From assembly GCA_947000775.1 (NCBI GenBank), contig CAMQGK010000604.1, positions 9,230,501-9,294,500 of the forward strand: 64,000 nucleotides of DNA. Reading direction: 5' to 3'. Below the pieces are notes generated by a model. It saw nothing but the letters and a program-made list of their open reading frames with translations, did no database searches and had not been told where the DNA came from. Positions 14,141-27,455 of this stretch are shown here, piece by piece; the stretch's first letter is position 1; each line of letters opens with the position of its first letter. The DNA is from Pterois miles (taxonomy: Eukaryota; Chordata; Actinopteri; Perciformes; Scorpaenidae). Made by a program: the position numbers and the translations under genes.

Positions 14141-14265
14141 TGCCTTGTGATGGACTGGCGACCTGTCCAGGGTGCACCCTGCCTTCACACAATGCCGGCT
14201 GGGATCGGCTCCAGCACTCCTGCAACCCCAAATGGGACAAACGTTTGCACACGGATAGATGGATG
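14141..14265 (+). mobile_element. L2/Maui-type LINE 3' fragment
   Basis: It contains GATGGACTGGCGACCTGTCC, then GGGATCGGCTCCAGC, and ends in GATAGATGGATGAT. This is the typical 3' untranslated end and tail of L2-clade fish LINEs. The other copies here are at 24,206, 30,703 and 55,506. Confidence 0.75.
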
Positions 14266-14493
14266 ATATAAACAAGGGAACATAAAAATCACAGGCTGAG
14301 AGGCAGCGAGAGCAGCTGTTCTCACTGTCCCTTCTGCTGCTGGCACAGGAGCCTTTCAGCATTTCCTTTAAGGGCCAGGTACAGCTCGTTGAGCCATGCA
14401 GCACATCTGGGCAGAGCTACTGGAGAGGGAAAAGGGACAACAGCACAGGGAACACTTTCAGCTGTAACAGCTGGATAAATGAGACTCTGCTTA

Positions 14494-14760
14494 CCATATT
14501 TTTCGCACCATAAGGCGCACTTAAAAATCGCCCAACTGTTCACCCAACTCAGACACTGATGATGAAGGATTTGATGCATTTGTGGAGGAGGAATGAACTG
14601 AAAAGTGAGTGTATTGTTTTGTATTTCATGTGTTACAACTGAAAAATGTTGAGAGTTATTGAAATGATTGAGTTATTAAATTAACTGAATAAAGTTTGAC
14701 CGTTTTGTTTCGCTTAATGCGCCTTATAATCTGGTGCGCCTTATAGTGCGAAAAATACGG
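14494..14760. mobile_element. MITE with TA target duplication
   Basis: The terminal inverted repeats are CCATATTTTTCGCACCATAA at the left and the inverse TTATAGTGCGAAAAATACGG at the right. The 267-bp unit is flanked by TA at 14,492-14,493 and TA at 14,761-14,762. A TA duplication suits Tc1/mariner-type transposition. The interior has no transposase. Confidence 0.75.
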
Positions 14761-14762
14761 TA

Positions 14763-17700
14763 TACTGCATGAGTTGTGTGAGCATTTGTAAACAGATGTT
14801 TTGATGTAGTTTTAGTGTTACACTTGGCCTCCATTTACTTCAGTTCATCAAGACTTTTCTCCATCTTTGATTCTCCATTGAGGCATGCAAGAAAGAATTC
14901 AAGGTAACACGGGGTGATTGATTGATAAACAGATGGACGCTTTGTTGGTGAAGTATTCCATTAAGGAGAAAAAGAGTGGTGGCAAAATCAATGGAAAGCT
15001 TTTGAAAAATACTGTGAGCTGGGATAAGGCGTCTTTAGGCTATAGATCATCGTATTAATAGAGCTCTTGAAGCAGTGCAACAGCTTTCATTAGCTAGAAG
15101 AATGGAGCATTAACATGCCTTTGTGTGTATATATAAGGCATTGTTGAAAGCAATCTGATTTCACATGTTGAAACAAGTTACATTTGGAGTGTAGTTACAT
15201 CTCACACAGGTGTAGTTAATCCAGTCATAATTTAAGTTTAAGGTGTATGAAAAAGAAATGATACCTGCCTTATATATTATGTTTTTAAAGTACATTTTTC
15301 TTTACAAGTTTACAGGTTGGTGCTGGATGCAGAACATTCATATGCTGCCTTGTTCAGTTTGTCTCAAAATTACATCCTTTTGTAACTCTCAGGATTCAGC
15401 CCCTCCCTCCCTAGTTACTGCTCCTATGCCTGTCAAGCTTTCAATTTTATTCTTTAACTCTAATATTTTCCACTGTTGTTTTTGCACAACAGACATAACA
15501 TTACAGTTGTAATAACGTTATGATTTTTTCCCCTATGGTTTGGGTAGAGAACGTTATGTGACTGAATCATAATGTATGGAGCGCTGAGGTCACAGATGGT
15601 GACATGATACCATGTTAACTCATGCAAGAAAGACTGAGGCTAAAGCTTAAAGGTAAAGGTATCTCTGATAAATCTCCCAAAATTCAGTAAAGAACCAGGA
15701 CAAGACCACTAGCCATTGACAATGTAGCATCTGAGACCATCTAACACACATTCAGTGTGACAGTCCCAGTGAGTAGGGCTAACCGTCCCGATGCTGCGTT
15801 CTCTTAATCGCAGAAATCGGAAATCACAGCGAGGAATGACGTCACATCCGAGTTGACCATGTTCCAGTAGAAGTTGGAAAACTTAATGGGGTTTGCTCCA
15901 GCCAGGTTAGCTATTGTTAGCAGTTGATAACAGCACCGGTATTTTGCACATACTGTACAAACACCATAGCCACATGTCACCAGATGAGACACAAATAAGA
16001 TGTACAGTAAGTGCAATAAACAGTATATTACTACAGCTTTTTTTACTGTTAATGCACAGAGCAGCCATCTTGGATTTTGAGGTTGGGATTGTGAGGTTTG
16101 TCCGCCGCCAAACGACAGGGGGGCGTTCCAGTTGAAGTGGGAAGTCAAAAATCCTGACTTTCCAGTTCACCATAACCCACAAAGTAATGTGGGAGTAATC
16201 GGGGACTGCTGATGTTAGCAGCTTATCTTGGAGCAAACTCATTGTCCAAAATCACACTCTATGCACTGCATAATCAATAGGTGTACTATCGTTCAATATA
16301 CTTTTTGTGTGAATAAACAGTAGTATGTATGTTTTCAGACACACTGAGCAGTAATTTACATCATCACTTCCTGAGAGCCTCCTTGCTGGTTGGAGACGCG
16401 TAACCATGGTAACCTGTGTCAACCTCATGTGATTAAAACAGCTGTTTGTGAGAATCAGTCTGAATTCTTTTAAAATATACAGTATGTTACACCCAGCAAA
16501 GTGAAGTGTTATACACACAGTTGAACTGAAGCGTTATTGAAGTTACAGAGCTGTCTGTCAGTGTCCTTATAACGTTATCATCACAACAGCATTGCATTGT
16601 GGGATATTTATGCCGCCAGCATTCCATACTGTGATATTTCACCAGAAATAGTATGCAATTTGCATACTATTGGTTTCATACTAAGTTTTCGTGCATTCCT
16701 AAATATCTCACATACTGTTAAAGTGTACAAAATAGCATGTTAGTGTGAAATTTAAGACACATCCGTTGTTTACAGCAGGCATGTACTTGTCATGGTAGCA
16801 ACAGCCCAGGTGGGAGCAGATATTGTTAATGTTATTAGTTAAACCTGTGCTTTTCCTGCTAGAACTAACTATCATCTGTTAAAAAAAATCATGTACACCT
16901 GTTCATTTATTATTTAGAGATAATGTAGAAGACTCCAAACCTCAACACACCTGCCTTGCCCAATTACAACTGCTAAACTGATTGAACAACCAGGGGAAGA
17001 CCGTCAGGGTCGATCAGATTTATAATGGGCTGATGAATTCACATTCCATCATAGCCGTGAAACACAGTTGACTGCAGGGATTACACAAGCCATTAAATGT
17101 TTCTCAATTTTTGGACTGATTGTTTCTATGCTTTTTTCTGTTGTTCATATTTGTACATTTTGATGATTATGTTGGTTTCCAAGCACAAAATCAAGCCAAG
17201 TGGCTATTATAGCTACTAACACATTTTTACAAAGCAATCAGTTGACTTACTACAATCTCTTCACAAAATCTCCACTGTAAACTCCATTTAAACGAACTGT
17301 CAATAGGTCAGACAACAATTGAACGTTTCTGAGAAAATGTTATTCATGTATTAACCAGTGATTGTTATTATTACATATGGATATTTATATACTGTGCTTT
17401 ATACGATGAAATAAAACTTCTGAAAAAAATGCAAATTACAAGTTGTTTATCTAAATGTTAACATGACAATTATGCTTGCAGGACCTGAGGTGCTTGAAAC
17501 AGCTGAAGTGGTCAAAAAGAAAGGAAAAATAGTTATGGATGAGGCTTTAAAATGCAGTTGTTTAAAATAATAATAATAATAATAATATATAATTCAAACA
17601 GCTTTTTTCACACAAGATTAGGAAGAATGCAGTTGAATATGCATGTGTGACAGTGAAAAGAAATCATTTTATGAAACGACAAGTTTAATATATGGCTCAC

Positions 17701-18004
17701 AAGCATGCATAAGTACATACACAACATATTAAACTGGACGTTACATTTGTTTGGATGGAGGGTTTGGCTGAACAAAGTTGAACAGAGAGTTTAATGCTTT
17801 CAAAATTTGATCCCATCAAAGAATAATATACAAAATCATGTTGTATAGAGCTATTTGCAATACAGATTAACAGCAGTGATTCACAGTGTGTTCGGTCACA
17901 GAGTAAAGCTATGGAAATGGGTTTAATTAAATAATCATGGGGGGGGGACACTGTGACAAATATTTCCTGCCAGTACAGAATAGCCGGTTTCAACATCATG
18001 TAGA
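14763..18004. other. Intergenic, nothing firm recognised
   Basis: No exon could be supported. The minus-strand ORFs at 15,804-16,242 overlap in two frames and have no recognisable content. Short TTATAATAAT-type repeats occur near 17,565-17,590. Confidence 0.35.
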
Positions 18005-18010
18005 TTTAAT
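18005..18010 (-). terminator. Possible polyadenylation signal of calml4
   Basis: The complement reads ATTAAA, the common variant hexamer, about 80 bp past the calml4 stop codon. Further ATTAAA hexamers lie downstream, for example near 17,921, so the site in use cannot be decided from sequence. Confidence 0.35.
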
Positions 18011-18086
18011 ACAGTGTGTGATTTCTGCACACTTTAACCATCAAGTTCAATGTATGAAAAGTCAATTCTCCATCATGGCTGAAAGA

Positions 18087-21000
18087 TCAGTAATCGACCG
18101 GTGGCAGCGTCACCATCTGGGTGAACTCTTCATAGTTGACGGTCCCGTTCGACTGGACGTTTGCCTCTTTGAAGAGTTCATCCACTATAGACCAGACAGA
18201 GGAAACAGCTTTGACAGTGTTATTGACAAGAAAATGTGCTGCCTGAAAATAAATTTGTCTGCAATAATTATTCAGAAGTCTGAGGGGTTGGAAAGACTGT
18301 GCTGCCTGTGGGAGTTTTTGACTGTCTGATAACTTCTTGTGTGGAGCGTGGAGCTGCCAACAACCATAACCCATGTGCTGAGCCAGACTCATTCCTGGAG
18401 TTATCATTAGCAAAAATGAAAGGTTTCTCTTTTATCGTTGTATTGTATTGTGCATGCTGGCTCAATGACTGACACACTCAATGCAACTGGACCAGAACTA
18501 ATGTCATCAGTTACACCTGTGTTTACCCTGCTATGATAGAAAATGACTGAGAAAAGGGCCTATTGGGGATTTGAATTCAATTTAAAGGCTCACAGATATT
18601 TCTAATGTGGTGAATTCAATAATTTGTCAACATGAAATACCCTTTTTTTCCAAAACCACCAGAGAACCAAAATGTACTACCAACCTGTTATGAGTAGTTT
18701 TAGTATTTTTGCTTGGGATGTTTGCAGGTTAAATGTAAATTATGGAGCTGGGGGAGGTGTATAATATCCCAAGAAATAACTTTCTAAGATTAAAGTCCTT
18801 CATTTATGAGAAAAAATCTGTGAAAAATAGCATTACCATGGTTTTGCATTCCACTATTTTTCCAAGTTTTTTTCTTGTAAATTTATGACTTTATAATCTA
18901 GCAAATTTGTCAGTTTCTCATAAATTTGCACTTAAATCTCAGAGAATATCCAAGTATTTTTCTTGGAAAATTACCCATCTCCCCCGGGTATATAATTTCT
19001 ATTTTTTACCTACAGTGGCCTTGATATGCCGTCATATTTTACTGCTTGTGTAGTGCTTGTGTTTTTGGTATTTTACATCTATTTGAGAGCTGTAGTTGCT
19101 GGTTACTTTGGAGGGGCCGTTTTTCTACTTTTTAAGTATTTTTACGTTTGATACCTTAAGTTCATTTTACTGTTGGTAATTTTGTGCTTATTGTTACTTT
19201 TGATTTTAAATCTTGAATCTAATGAGACACTTTCACACTGTTCAACTGCTATTCGGGTAAACGGCATGAATACTTCCTCCACTACTGAGCATGAAGTACA
19301 GCATGAAGGGTCAGATTAAGATTCCCTTAAAACATTTTTTCTTTACCTTTCGCTTGATCCAGTCTGTTTGTTATTGTGTCAAGCTCATCCACATTGCTGA
19401 AATCATCTAAATATTCAGCCGTGACATTGAAAATCTTTTAGGTAACACCAAGCTGTGCTTTCTGTACAACACAACAAACTGCCCAGCTGCCACTTACGTT
19501 TCCACCTGGGATATATTCCAATACATTACGCCGCTGTTGTCCTGAGCAACATGTCACTCTCTCCATCAGTCACATATAATAATAATCAGAGCCTGTTATG
19601 GCAAAAACAAACACGATAGCACCATATTGCAGCCTATGAGCAGCTGCCATTTATAGCGCTCTCCCTCAGTACTGGACCATTTTCAGAAATTGTTGTCAGT
19701 TAGACACAAAAACATGGGAAAAAAGGGTCTAAATTGAAAAATACTGAAGTTACCCTGTAAGGAAGCAGCTTCCCAGGGTAATTCAGATAATGAGCAGCAG
19801 TCTGTAGCCTGCCTCTTTGTCGTCAGACTGGCAGTGGCTTGTTTTCTCTGTGGGGTTTACAGTGCTACAGGAAGATTGTGGCCATTGTCAGTTGAGGAGG
19901 AGACAGGCCGGGCTGGAAGCCAGTCTTTTGACTGAAATGTGTGCTGATTTTTGTCATCTCATGCGTACAAACATCTGTTACAGTCCTCCTCTAAACCATA
20001 TCCAAATCCCCAACCCCTCTTTACCAATCCCAGTCTTTACCCCTTGAAGTTTGACATTCATTGCTGTCACAAAGGACAAATATGCTGGATGCTGCTCATG
20101 ATTTTGATCAAACTGAATTAAACAATGACTGATATTCAAGTTGAAGATTTTTGGACACATTCACATCGGATGAACAGTGTAGGATTCTTACACTGTAAAA
20201 CCAAATAAGTTCATAATACATGAACCACTTTGTGGAAACTGATTACATCAAAATATTTAAGTTAACAAGCCTAATTTTGTTTAGTAAACAATTACTAAAA
20301 GTTACAATTTACTTAGACCTAAAGGTCCTAAAAGTGCACGATTTAGCTGGGATGATACGCCTATATCCTGATTCAATACTATACTTGAGTTCTGATTCAA
20401 CAAGTGTTGTGACTCAATATTATGATTTATTGCGATTTTTGTTAACTTATATAACACAAGATCATGGGGGAATGTTCAATCATACACTTTTACGTACTTT
20501 TACTTTGGAAAATATCTAAATTGATACAGTAAAAATGCTTGATTTTCAGCAGAGATCATTCATCATGAAGTCAGTCGTCAGGGATTATTGAACAAGTAAT
20601 TTTTATAACACCACAAACATTCAGAAATGTAATAATTTCATCATACAAATGTGGGACTTTTACTTGGAAATATCTTTAAAGTAATACAATAAAAATGCTT
20701 GATTTTGTGTCGGTGTGTAAAATGCTACAATTTTAATACGGTTCATTGTTTATTGGTGTTAGTGCCTTCAAATTTAACCTCAGTTTAATTTCTAATCCAG
20801 TGTGTTATGTTACAGAGCTAAATTCACTGTAACTCTGAATCAAACTGTACATCCATGTGTTCACTGTGTTATAACCTTTTATTTATTCACAAGGAGCCTT
20901 TACAAGTTTTTGCTGTAGCTCATTCATTCGACTCAACATGTACTTTACCTTCTTTGTCTGTAAGTTTCTCCCCCAGCATGGTGAGCTTGGCCCGGAGCTC

Positions 21001-23415
21001 AGACGCCGGGATGTATCCCTTCTTCTGTTTGTCCGTCATCCTCAAGGCCTCCAGGATTTCTGTTTTGGGGTCTTCCTGTTGCATCTGTCTGTGCATCATG
21101 GTCAGAAACGTAGAGAAGTCCAGCTCACTTGTCTTTTCTGAAGAGGAATGTAACACAAAAATTAGGTCAAATAATAGTGAAAGATGTTGCACAAGTTGAC
21201 AAATTTTGACAAAATTAGATATTTAACATGCAATTAATTTGACAAAGGGGTACTTGTGAATAGAAGTATTGTAATTATCAGTCTGAGAAACGTGTTTTTT
21301 TCCCCTTGTTGCTCTGCCTGTGGCACAGATTATAAATTTCTGCAGGTCAAAATTAATGTTTTGTTTATCTCTGTGGAAGATATCTGATATTTGGTTCCCA
21401 CTAGTATAATGATGATATGATACCAACATCATAGTATAATGACGTTGGTATCATGTGGTGTCTAAATCATCAGCAATCAAGTTGCCAGTTAGTGTTGGAT
21501 GTCATACTGTATGTTGTACACATTTTGCGATAGAAATGAAACTTGATTTTTTTTGTAACAGACATATCAGCAGCTTTTGTCAGTGTTATGTGCCACATGT
21601 CATTTTTAAAAATGTATAATTTTAAAATCCTTGTCCCCAATATTTTATAACATAATGATAGTAATGTATATAATGAAAGAAATGGACGTATATTTATAGA
21701 GCTGCGATGATTAATAGATTAGTTGTCAACAGGGCTGTCAAATTAATGCAATAATGACACATTAACGCAAATTTGTTTTCATGCCACTAAATTCTTTAAT
21801 GCATTAATGCAATCGCTCTTCAGTCATCTTCAACAGTTTTAAAGCTAGAGTGAAAATACTGGTATCATATGAAACTGGAAAACTTAATGAATCCATTGGT
21901 ACCAGCCATGTTATACTAGCTTGTTGCAAAGGAGGTCAAAAATGCTCCAAACTACATCCACATGCAGTTTGGGGCGAGTCATAGTCAAGTCAGCACACTG
22001 GCACATTGACAGCTGTTGCTTCCTGTTGGGCTGCAGTTTACCATGTTATATATACACTCACTGGCCACATAATTAGGTACACCTTGCTAATACAAGGTTG
22101 GACCCCCTTTTGCCTTCAGAACTGCCTTAATTCTTTGTGGCATACTTTCAACAAGGTGTTGGAGACATTCATCACAGATTTTGGTCCATATTGACATGAC
22201 AGCATCTCAAATCAGCATGTTTGCCCACTGCCATATTAATATATATGCTTGACAAATCTCCCTTAAAGGTACATTTTTTAACAAATAAAAAATGTGCAAT
22301 TAATTTGCAATTAATCATGATTTACTATGGACAATTATGCAATAAATTGCGATTAACTAAAACATTATTTGCCAACTATTTTGATAATCAATCAGTTTCG
22401 GTCATTTTTAAAGAAATATTCTCTGATCCAGCTTCTTAAATGTGAATATTTTCTTGTTTCATTACTCTACTATGACAGTAAACTGAATATCTTTGAGTTG
22501 TGGACAAAATAAGACATTTGAGGACGTCATCTTGGGCTCTGGGAGACGCTGATCGACATTTTTCACAATTTTCTGACATTTTATGAATCAAACAACTAAT
22601 CGATTGATCGAGAAAATAGTCAACAGATTGATCAACAATGAAAATAATCCTTAGTCACAGCCCCATATATGTAACAAGATGGTTAGAGTCGTCTTTAAGC
22701 ACCACCTAAAATAACCATAACCTTATAGACAATTAAACAGTTCATATCAAACTCCACATCCTGGATCACCATCAGCCTCAACCTTGAGTGGTCCACAGAC
22801 AAATCAGATTTGTTGTACTTTACCGATTTTGTGAACTTGTAGATGTCTTTCGATTTCACCGAATGTGGGGCTTGTGCCCAGGCAGCGCATAACTGTGATC
22901 AGATCTTTAACAGCAATCTTGCCCTTTTGCTTCTTGTCATACAAGGAAAAACACTCCTTGAACTCTGCAAGAGAAACGGCAAAAGTATTGGATTAAATCA
23001 ACATTTATTTCATTGTATTATTTATTTTTCAGCGTTATGTAGCCATCACACTATAGCAGGTTAACTTAGAAACACATTGGCATTACTACACAGGAACTAA
23101 TGAGACTGAACAAGGTCAGCCTTTGGTCCTTATGTGCTTCTTTATTTCTGTTTCAAAATGTATTGATTTTGAGTAGTTATGGAAAAACAGACTGGCAAAT
23201 AGCACATTTCAAACATGATTAAATAAGGAATAGGTTTAAAATAACGTGGTGCTGTAGGATACTCTCACCATTGATTTGAAGTGGTGTGAAGAATTTAGCC
23301 TGCAAGGTAACAACAGTATGATGTCACTAGCCAGGTAAGTACACAATAAATACAATTACATAAGAAAATACATGGAAAAAAAGGCCGAATGAAAATCATT
23401 TCTTGCTCTCACCAT
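18087..23415 (-). CDS. calml4: Calmodulin-like protein 4, complete, five coding exons
   Basis: Exons in transcript order: ATG at 23,413-23,415 (the initiator alone before a GTGAGA donor); 23,269-23,299; 22,824-22,964; 20,949-21,137; 18,084-18,184 region ending at stop 18,087. Together they give 153 codons, the usual length. The protein starts MAKFFTPLQINEFKECFSLY, contains ELDFSTFLTMMH and GEKLTDKEVDELF, and ends TLPPVDY, all diagnostic of CALML4. It is a four-EF-hand-fold protein with degenerate loops: DKKQKGKI in the first, and ANVQSNGTVNYE in the last with Ala where the first Asp is expected. It probably binds calcium poorly or not at all. In mammals CALML4 serves as a light chain of unconventional myosin-7 proteins in brush-border and hair-bundle tip complexes. 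All splice sites are GT-AG and the phases join. It lies directly downstream of cln6 in the same orientation, as in human. Confidence 0.95.
21730..22338 (+). mobile_element. 'GGGCTGTCAA' TIR element, copy 2, nested
   Basis: It starts AGGGCTGTCAAATTAATGCA and runs through the family's GTCAAGTCAGCACACTGGCA block. The right end is in the degenerate GATTAACT region near 22,338. It is interrupted at about 22,050-22,205 by another repeat. Confidence 0.6.
22050..22205 (+). mobile_element. 'CACTGGCCACATAATTAGGTACACC' repeat fragment
   Basis: ACTCACTGGCCACATAATTA followed by GGTACACCTTGC is the start of a very common fish interspersed repeat. The fragment ends near GACATGACAGCATC. It is the innermost of three nested elements. 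Confidence 0.55.
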
Positions 23416-24205
23416 GGTTGCAGTTGCTTGCCTCTTTCCAGGAAGAAGAGAGTTTCCTGTGGTCTGCGTCACCTGTCTCTCCACCTCTGTTTAAAGTCCA
23501 CCACCCGTAAGCCTGTGCCTGGGTGTCCGGTGTAATTTAATATGCGTTGCTGTGGAAACGCAGATACCAGATCCACAGGGCTGCATTGTCCTTTCCCTTT
23601 CAACACCACCACTCAGATAAAAGGAAGGGACCAATTATTTCCAGTCACCATGTACCACCACAGTGTAGTTTGTAACCACATAAATAGTAAGGTTTTAAAT
23701 CATTTTAAAGAAGACCTATCACATTCATTTTCATGTACTTACTTTCATGTATTTGTTTTTTTGGTTTCTACCAGAACATGTTTCAAAAAATGTCAAAAAA
23801 TGCTTTACTTTTATCATAATGGCTGTGCACATTAGCATAATAGGTAAAATGTTTTAGGATTTTCCTAAAAAAAATGTATAGATCGCTTGTGACCCACTAG
23901 AAGTGTGTGGCTTTATCTGCATAGATGCTGCCCTCTTCCTGCATTTTCTTAGTTTCCTGTGTTTGGGACGTTTCTGGGTGTCAACCTGTATAAAACCGGA
24001 GCAACCAGGGGCTACAGTGTAAGCACACATCCATGAGGAAGCTATGAAAATGATGGGCACAGTGCTGAAAAACCTTCAAGCGGACAAAGCATCGTTCCCA
24101 AATGAGTGAATGCGGGGTTGGCTTTTACCTGCTGGCGAGCACTCTGAATTTATTTGTGATTTCATATCATTTATTTGTTGTACTATAGTTCTGCAAAGTT
24201 AAACA

Positions 24206-24446
24206 GTCCATCGCAGGGCACATAGAGACAGACAACATATAGACAGACAACCATTCACACTCACATCCACTACAGGCAATTTAGAGTCATCAATTAACCT
24301 AAACAGCATGTCTTTGGACTGTGGGAGGAAACCGGAGTACCCGGAGAAAACCCACACTTACACGGGGAGAACATGCAAACTCCACACAGAAGAGTCCCAA
24401 GCCGGAATCGAACCTGCGACCCTCTTGCTGTGAGGCGAGAGTGCCC
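24206..24446 (-). mobile_element. L2/Maui-type LINE 3' fragment
   Basis: This is the complement of the 30,703 copy. On the given strand it reads GTCCATCGCAGGGCACATAG, then GTGGGAGGAAACCGGAGTAC, then AACATGCAAACTCCACACAG. The open reading seen across it on either strand is not a gene. Confidence 0.75.
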
Positions 24447-24540
24447 CTATGTGCATGCATATACAGTATATTGATGCACAAGCATGTATTTTTGTTACTG
24501 AACTATTTTTTAAATAAATTGTAAACAATATTTCTGCTTG

Positions 24541-25317
24541 CAATTATTTTTTTAGGACTTCTGCTTTCAGAGAAAGTTATTTCTCCCTTCTCCCTTATTT
24601 CTGTCTTCTTATTAATCTCAAAGGAAAGTACTTTGCCAGAGATTACAACATAAAAACAGAACTAATTTAATAGGCCTAAATATAAAATGTATAAGAAGTA
24701 ATATATGAGTGCAAAACAGAATAGCAATAAGAGTAAGATACATTTACTAAACTAATAAAGAAAAGAAAATTACAACATAAGAATAGAAACAAGGGAAAAA
24801 ATGTAGAAGTAATACTAACACCAGCGCCTAATAGGAATCTTAAAAGTAAGATAAATTTCGTAAAATAAGCAAACTAGCTCATCTTAAAAGTAGTATGATT
24901 TATAAAACTTTATAAAGATAGTTGATTTAAAGCACATTAAGGGTCAAATAAGGTAAGTTAAGAGAAAAATGTGAATAAAAAACAGCAAGTACTTGAATAA
25001 TTTCAACATTTTATTTCGGATAAACCATGTAAATGTAACCAGTGAGGAATCAGTAACTAAACAGTATAAAGTAACAAAATGATCTTAAGCAAAGGAACAA
25101 TACTGTCCAAAAATAGCCAGAAACAATAACAAGTTTACATTAAGAAAAGTAAATCAACATGTAAAAAACAAATCAGCAAAGTAACAATTTAACAGTTAAA
25201 TGCTGTTTTCCTAAAACAATTGTCTCAAAAGTCATCTGCTGATGTCTCCTTGACCTTCTGAATAATGTAAAAGCATCTGTACACATCTGTTAACACTGTA
25301 ATAAACACATCAAATCA
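24541..25317. other. A-rich intergenic DNA
   Basis: An A-rich stretch with degenerate AAGTAA/ATAAG motifs. No gene or named repeat is visible. Confidence 0.4.
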
Positions 25318-25472
25318 GAAGAAGAAGAAGAAGATATTCCTTTATTAGTCCCACAGTGGGGAAATTCAGTTTTACACTCTGTTGTTCACACAGTACATAT
25401 ACATGCGTCAATGGAGAGATGTCAGAGTGAGGGGGCTGCTCCTGACAAGCGCCCAGAGCAGTTGGGGGTCAT
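25318..25472 (-). mobile_element. AFC-like SINE, 3' half
   Basis: The (GAAGAA)n run, then ATTCCTTTATTAGTCCCACA, then GTGGGGAAATTC is the complement of the SINE 3' end and tail. The copy is truncated at the 5' side after AGAGCAGTTGGGGGTC. The full-length relative is at 40,831-41,132. Confidence 0.75.
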
Positions 25473-25570
25473 ATCAAATCATAATCACACATCAAAAATA
25501 AACACTGATAGGTTGTCAATGAGTGCATGTTGGCAGTTGGGCTGGCTTATAACAGTGCTATCGAAATGTA

Positions 25571-25843
25571 ATATACTGATCAAAAATATGAAAGCAGCAC
25601 TTTTGTTTTTGCTTCAATTTTTTAAGCGGTGAAGTCAAACATGTAAGACTTTTTCTATCTGCAAAAAAGGCCTATTTCTCTCAAATATTGTTCACAAATT
25701 TGTCCAAATCTGTGTTAGTGAGCATTTTTCCTTTGTCGAGATAATGCATCCCCCTCACAGGTGTGGCATAACAAGATGCTGATTAGGCAGCGTGATTATT
25801 GCACAGGTGTGTACATCGCGTTCATATTTTTGTTCAGTGTAGT
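25571..25843. mobile_element. Tc1-like element remnant
   Basis: The ends are inverted: TACTGATCAAAAATATGAAA at the left and TTCATATTTTTGTTCAGTGTA at the right. The interior has GGCCTATTTCTCTCAAATAT and CACAGGTGTGGCATAACAAG, typical of a widespread Tc1-type fish element. The core coding region is deleted. Confidence 0.65.
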
Positions 25844-26876
25844 TCAGCTCTCATGTCTAAATGAATTCACAATATAAAGTTCACCTAAATCTGTCAAAGC
25901 GTGAAACTTTAAATACCTGAGAAAACTTTTGAGTTTTCTGTTTAGTTATCTGTTTTCAAATCCCATTAATTCACTTTCTTTCTGTGCCTTTCTGAATAAC
26001 TGACCCTGTTGATTATATACGGTAAGACCGTTTTTTTAGTTTTTTGGCTTTGTGTCATTATATTTGGCTGTTATTTGTAGAACTTAAATCTTGAATTGAG
26101 TTTCATTGTTTATATCTAAATTGATATGAGAGGAGCACCTGTAACTGGCAGAACATTTAATGAACAAACCTTGACAACACTTTTCTTCTGAGTTGTTAAA
26201 GATCAATTTCACAGCATTCAGTTGCTAATTTTGAGTCCTTTGATGAGCTTAAGTTAAGATTTTTTTTTTTTTCTGTTTCTTCAGTGAATGTACCATTAAT
26301 ATATTCACCTTGAGTTTCTTCATAAAAAGTCAAGTGTGTCATTCAATTGGCAGACAGTTGGTGTATTTTTTAGTCAAATGGTGACCCTGGTCTGTGTTTC
26401 CATAGACCTGTTCAAACTTGACAACATATCCAGTCTAAATGGGCCCCTTTGTATTTCCTGCAATGTTTGTTAATGTAGTAGCTGACAGGGAGTAATTTTG
26501 GACCATAGCTGTTGACATAGCAACATAATGGCAATGTAAAGGTGTATAAAGGCACAGTCACGCATGCATGAATTTAGGCGAGTAAAAAAACTTAAAAAAC
26601 TACCCCTGGGTCCTAAACTTTCAGGTTTCAGAGGCCCCACACTGTCTGAGTGGAAATTACGTTGTGGTATTTTATTATTACAATAGAATATGTTTAGTAA
26701 TATATGCATGACTATAGCACAATTAAAAGCTGAAATGTTAATGAGCCCTAAAGTGGCTCCTGTATTTTTACCCAGTCTTGAGGCCCTGTATAATTCAGGG
26801 GCCCTGTATAAGTTTCTGTTGCCATTACACTCACATGGTGCATATTCTTAAACAAATCTGTGTAAATTATCTGTCA

Positions 26877-27415
26877 TAGACCCTGTTTACACCTGGCATT
26901 AAAATGCATCTGGTATCCAGATTGTATCTAAACATGATTTAACCTGATTACACTACAGTATTAATATGTGTCTCCAGTGTTCACACTGAGGTCCGACTGA
27001 AAGGGCTGAGAGCAAGCCTCTGGAGGGTGCAATATGCACAGGCCTTCAGCCGAGCACTGCCAGAGAGGCGGTGCATAACGTGTGGACACATCAGCCTCAA
27101 AATGCAGCCGTTAAAGGGGACAGGGCCCGCAAATGTGACTTTGAGGTATGTCAACACTCCCACACAGAGTGAGTGTCGGAGCTTTGAATATTCGCTGTTC
27201 ATTTCTACCGATGCTCTGGAGCCCACAACCTGGTGCTCGGGACAGCTGTAGCATTATGTACTCCACCCACATTGTTGTTGCAAAACACAACTGCATTTAC
27301 ACTTTTATTCAACGTGGTCACAACGTGTACCTGACCATCTCCGGAGGCGTTTGGCCGATCGGATCACAATCTGTTCTCAGTGCACTTTGGGTGGACAGTT
27401 CAACACAGTTCCAAC
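26877..27415. mobile_element. Possible DNA repeat ('CCCTGTTTACACCTGGCATTA')
   Basis: The left end resembles a frequent fish repeat terminus, and the right part (GGCCGATCGGATCACAATCT...) resembles its opposite end. Boundaries are uncertain and there is no coding content. Confidence 0.35.
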
Positions 27416-27455
27416 CTGTTAAAGTTTGTGTGTATCGATATAAGACATTGAACGG

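Larger units (their letters stand above)
21701..22664 (+). mobile_element. TIR element ('GCTGCAACTAACG' family) with nested insertions
   Basis: Left part 21,701-21,729 (GAGCTGCGATGATTAATAGA) and right part about 22,365-22,664 (ending AATAATCCTTAGTCACAGCCC) are the two ends of a repeat seen whole at 33,696-34,052. The middle is occupied by a 'GGGCTGTCAA' element, which itself contains a third repeat. It lies in the calml4 intron between the exons at 20,949-21,137 and 22,824-22,964. Confidence 0.6.

Noticed and set aside
15804..16242. Two overlapping minus-strand ORFs of more than 110 residues
   Set aside because: No recognisable motif, no splice sites in phase, and a plus-strand ORF overlaps as well.
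24299..24543. Overlapping ORFs on both strands
   Set aside because: They lie in an L2 LINE 3' untranslated fragment.
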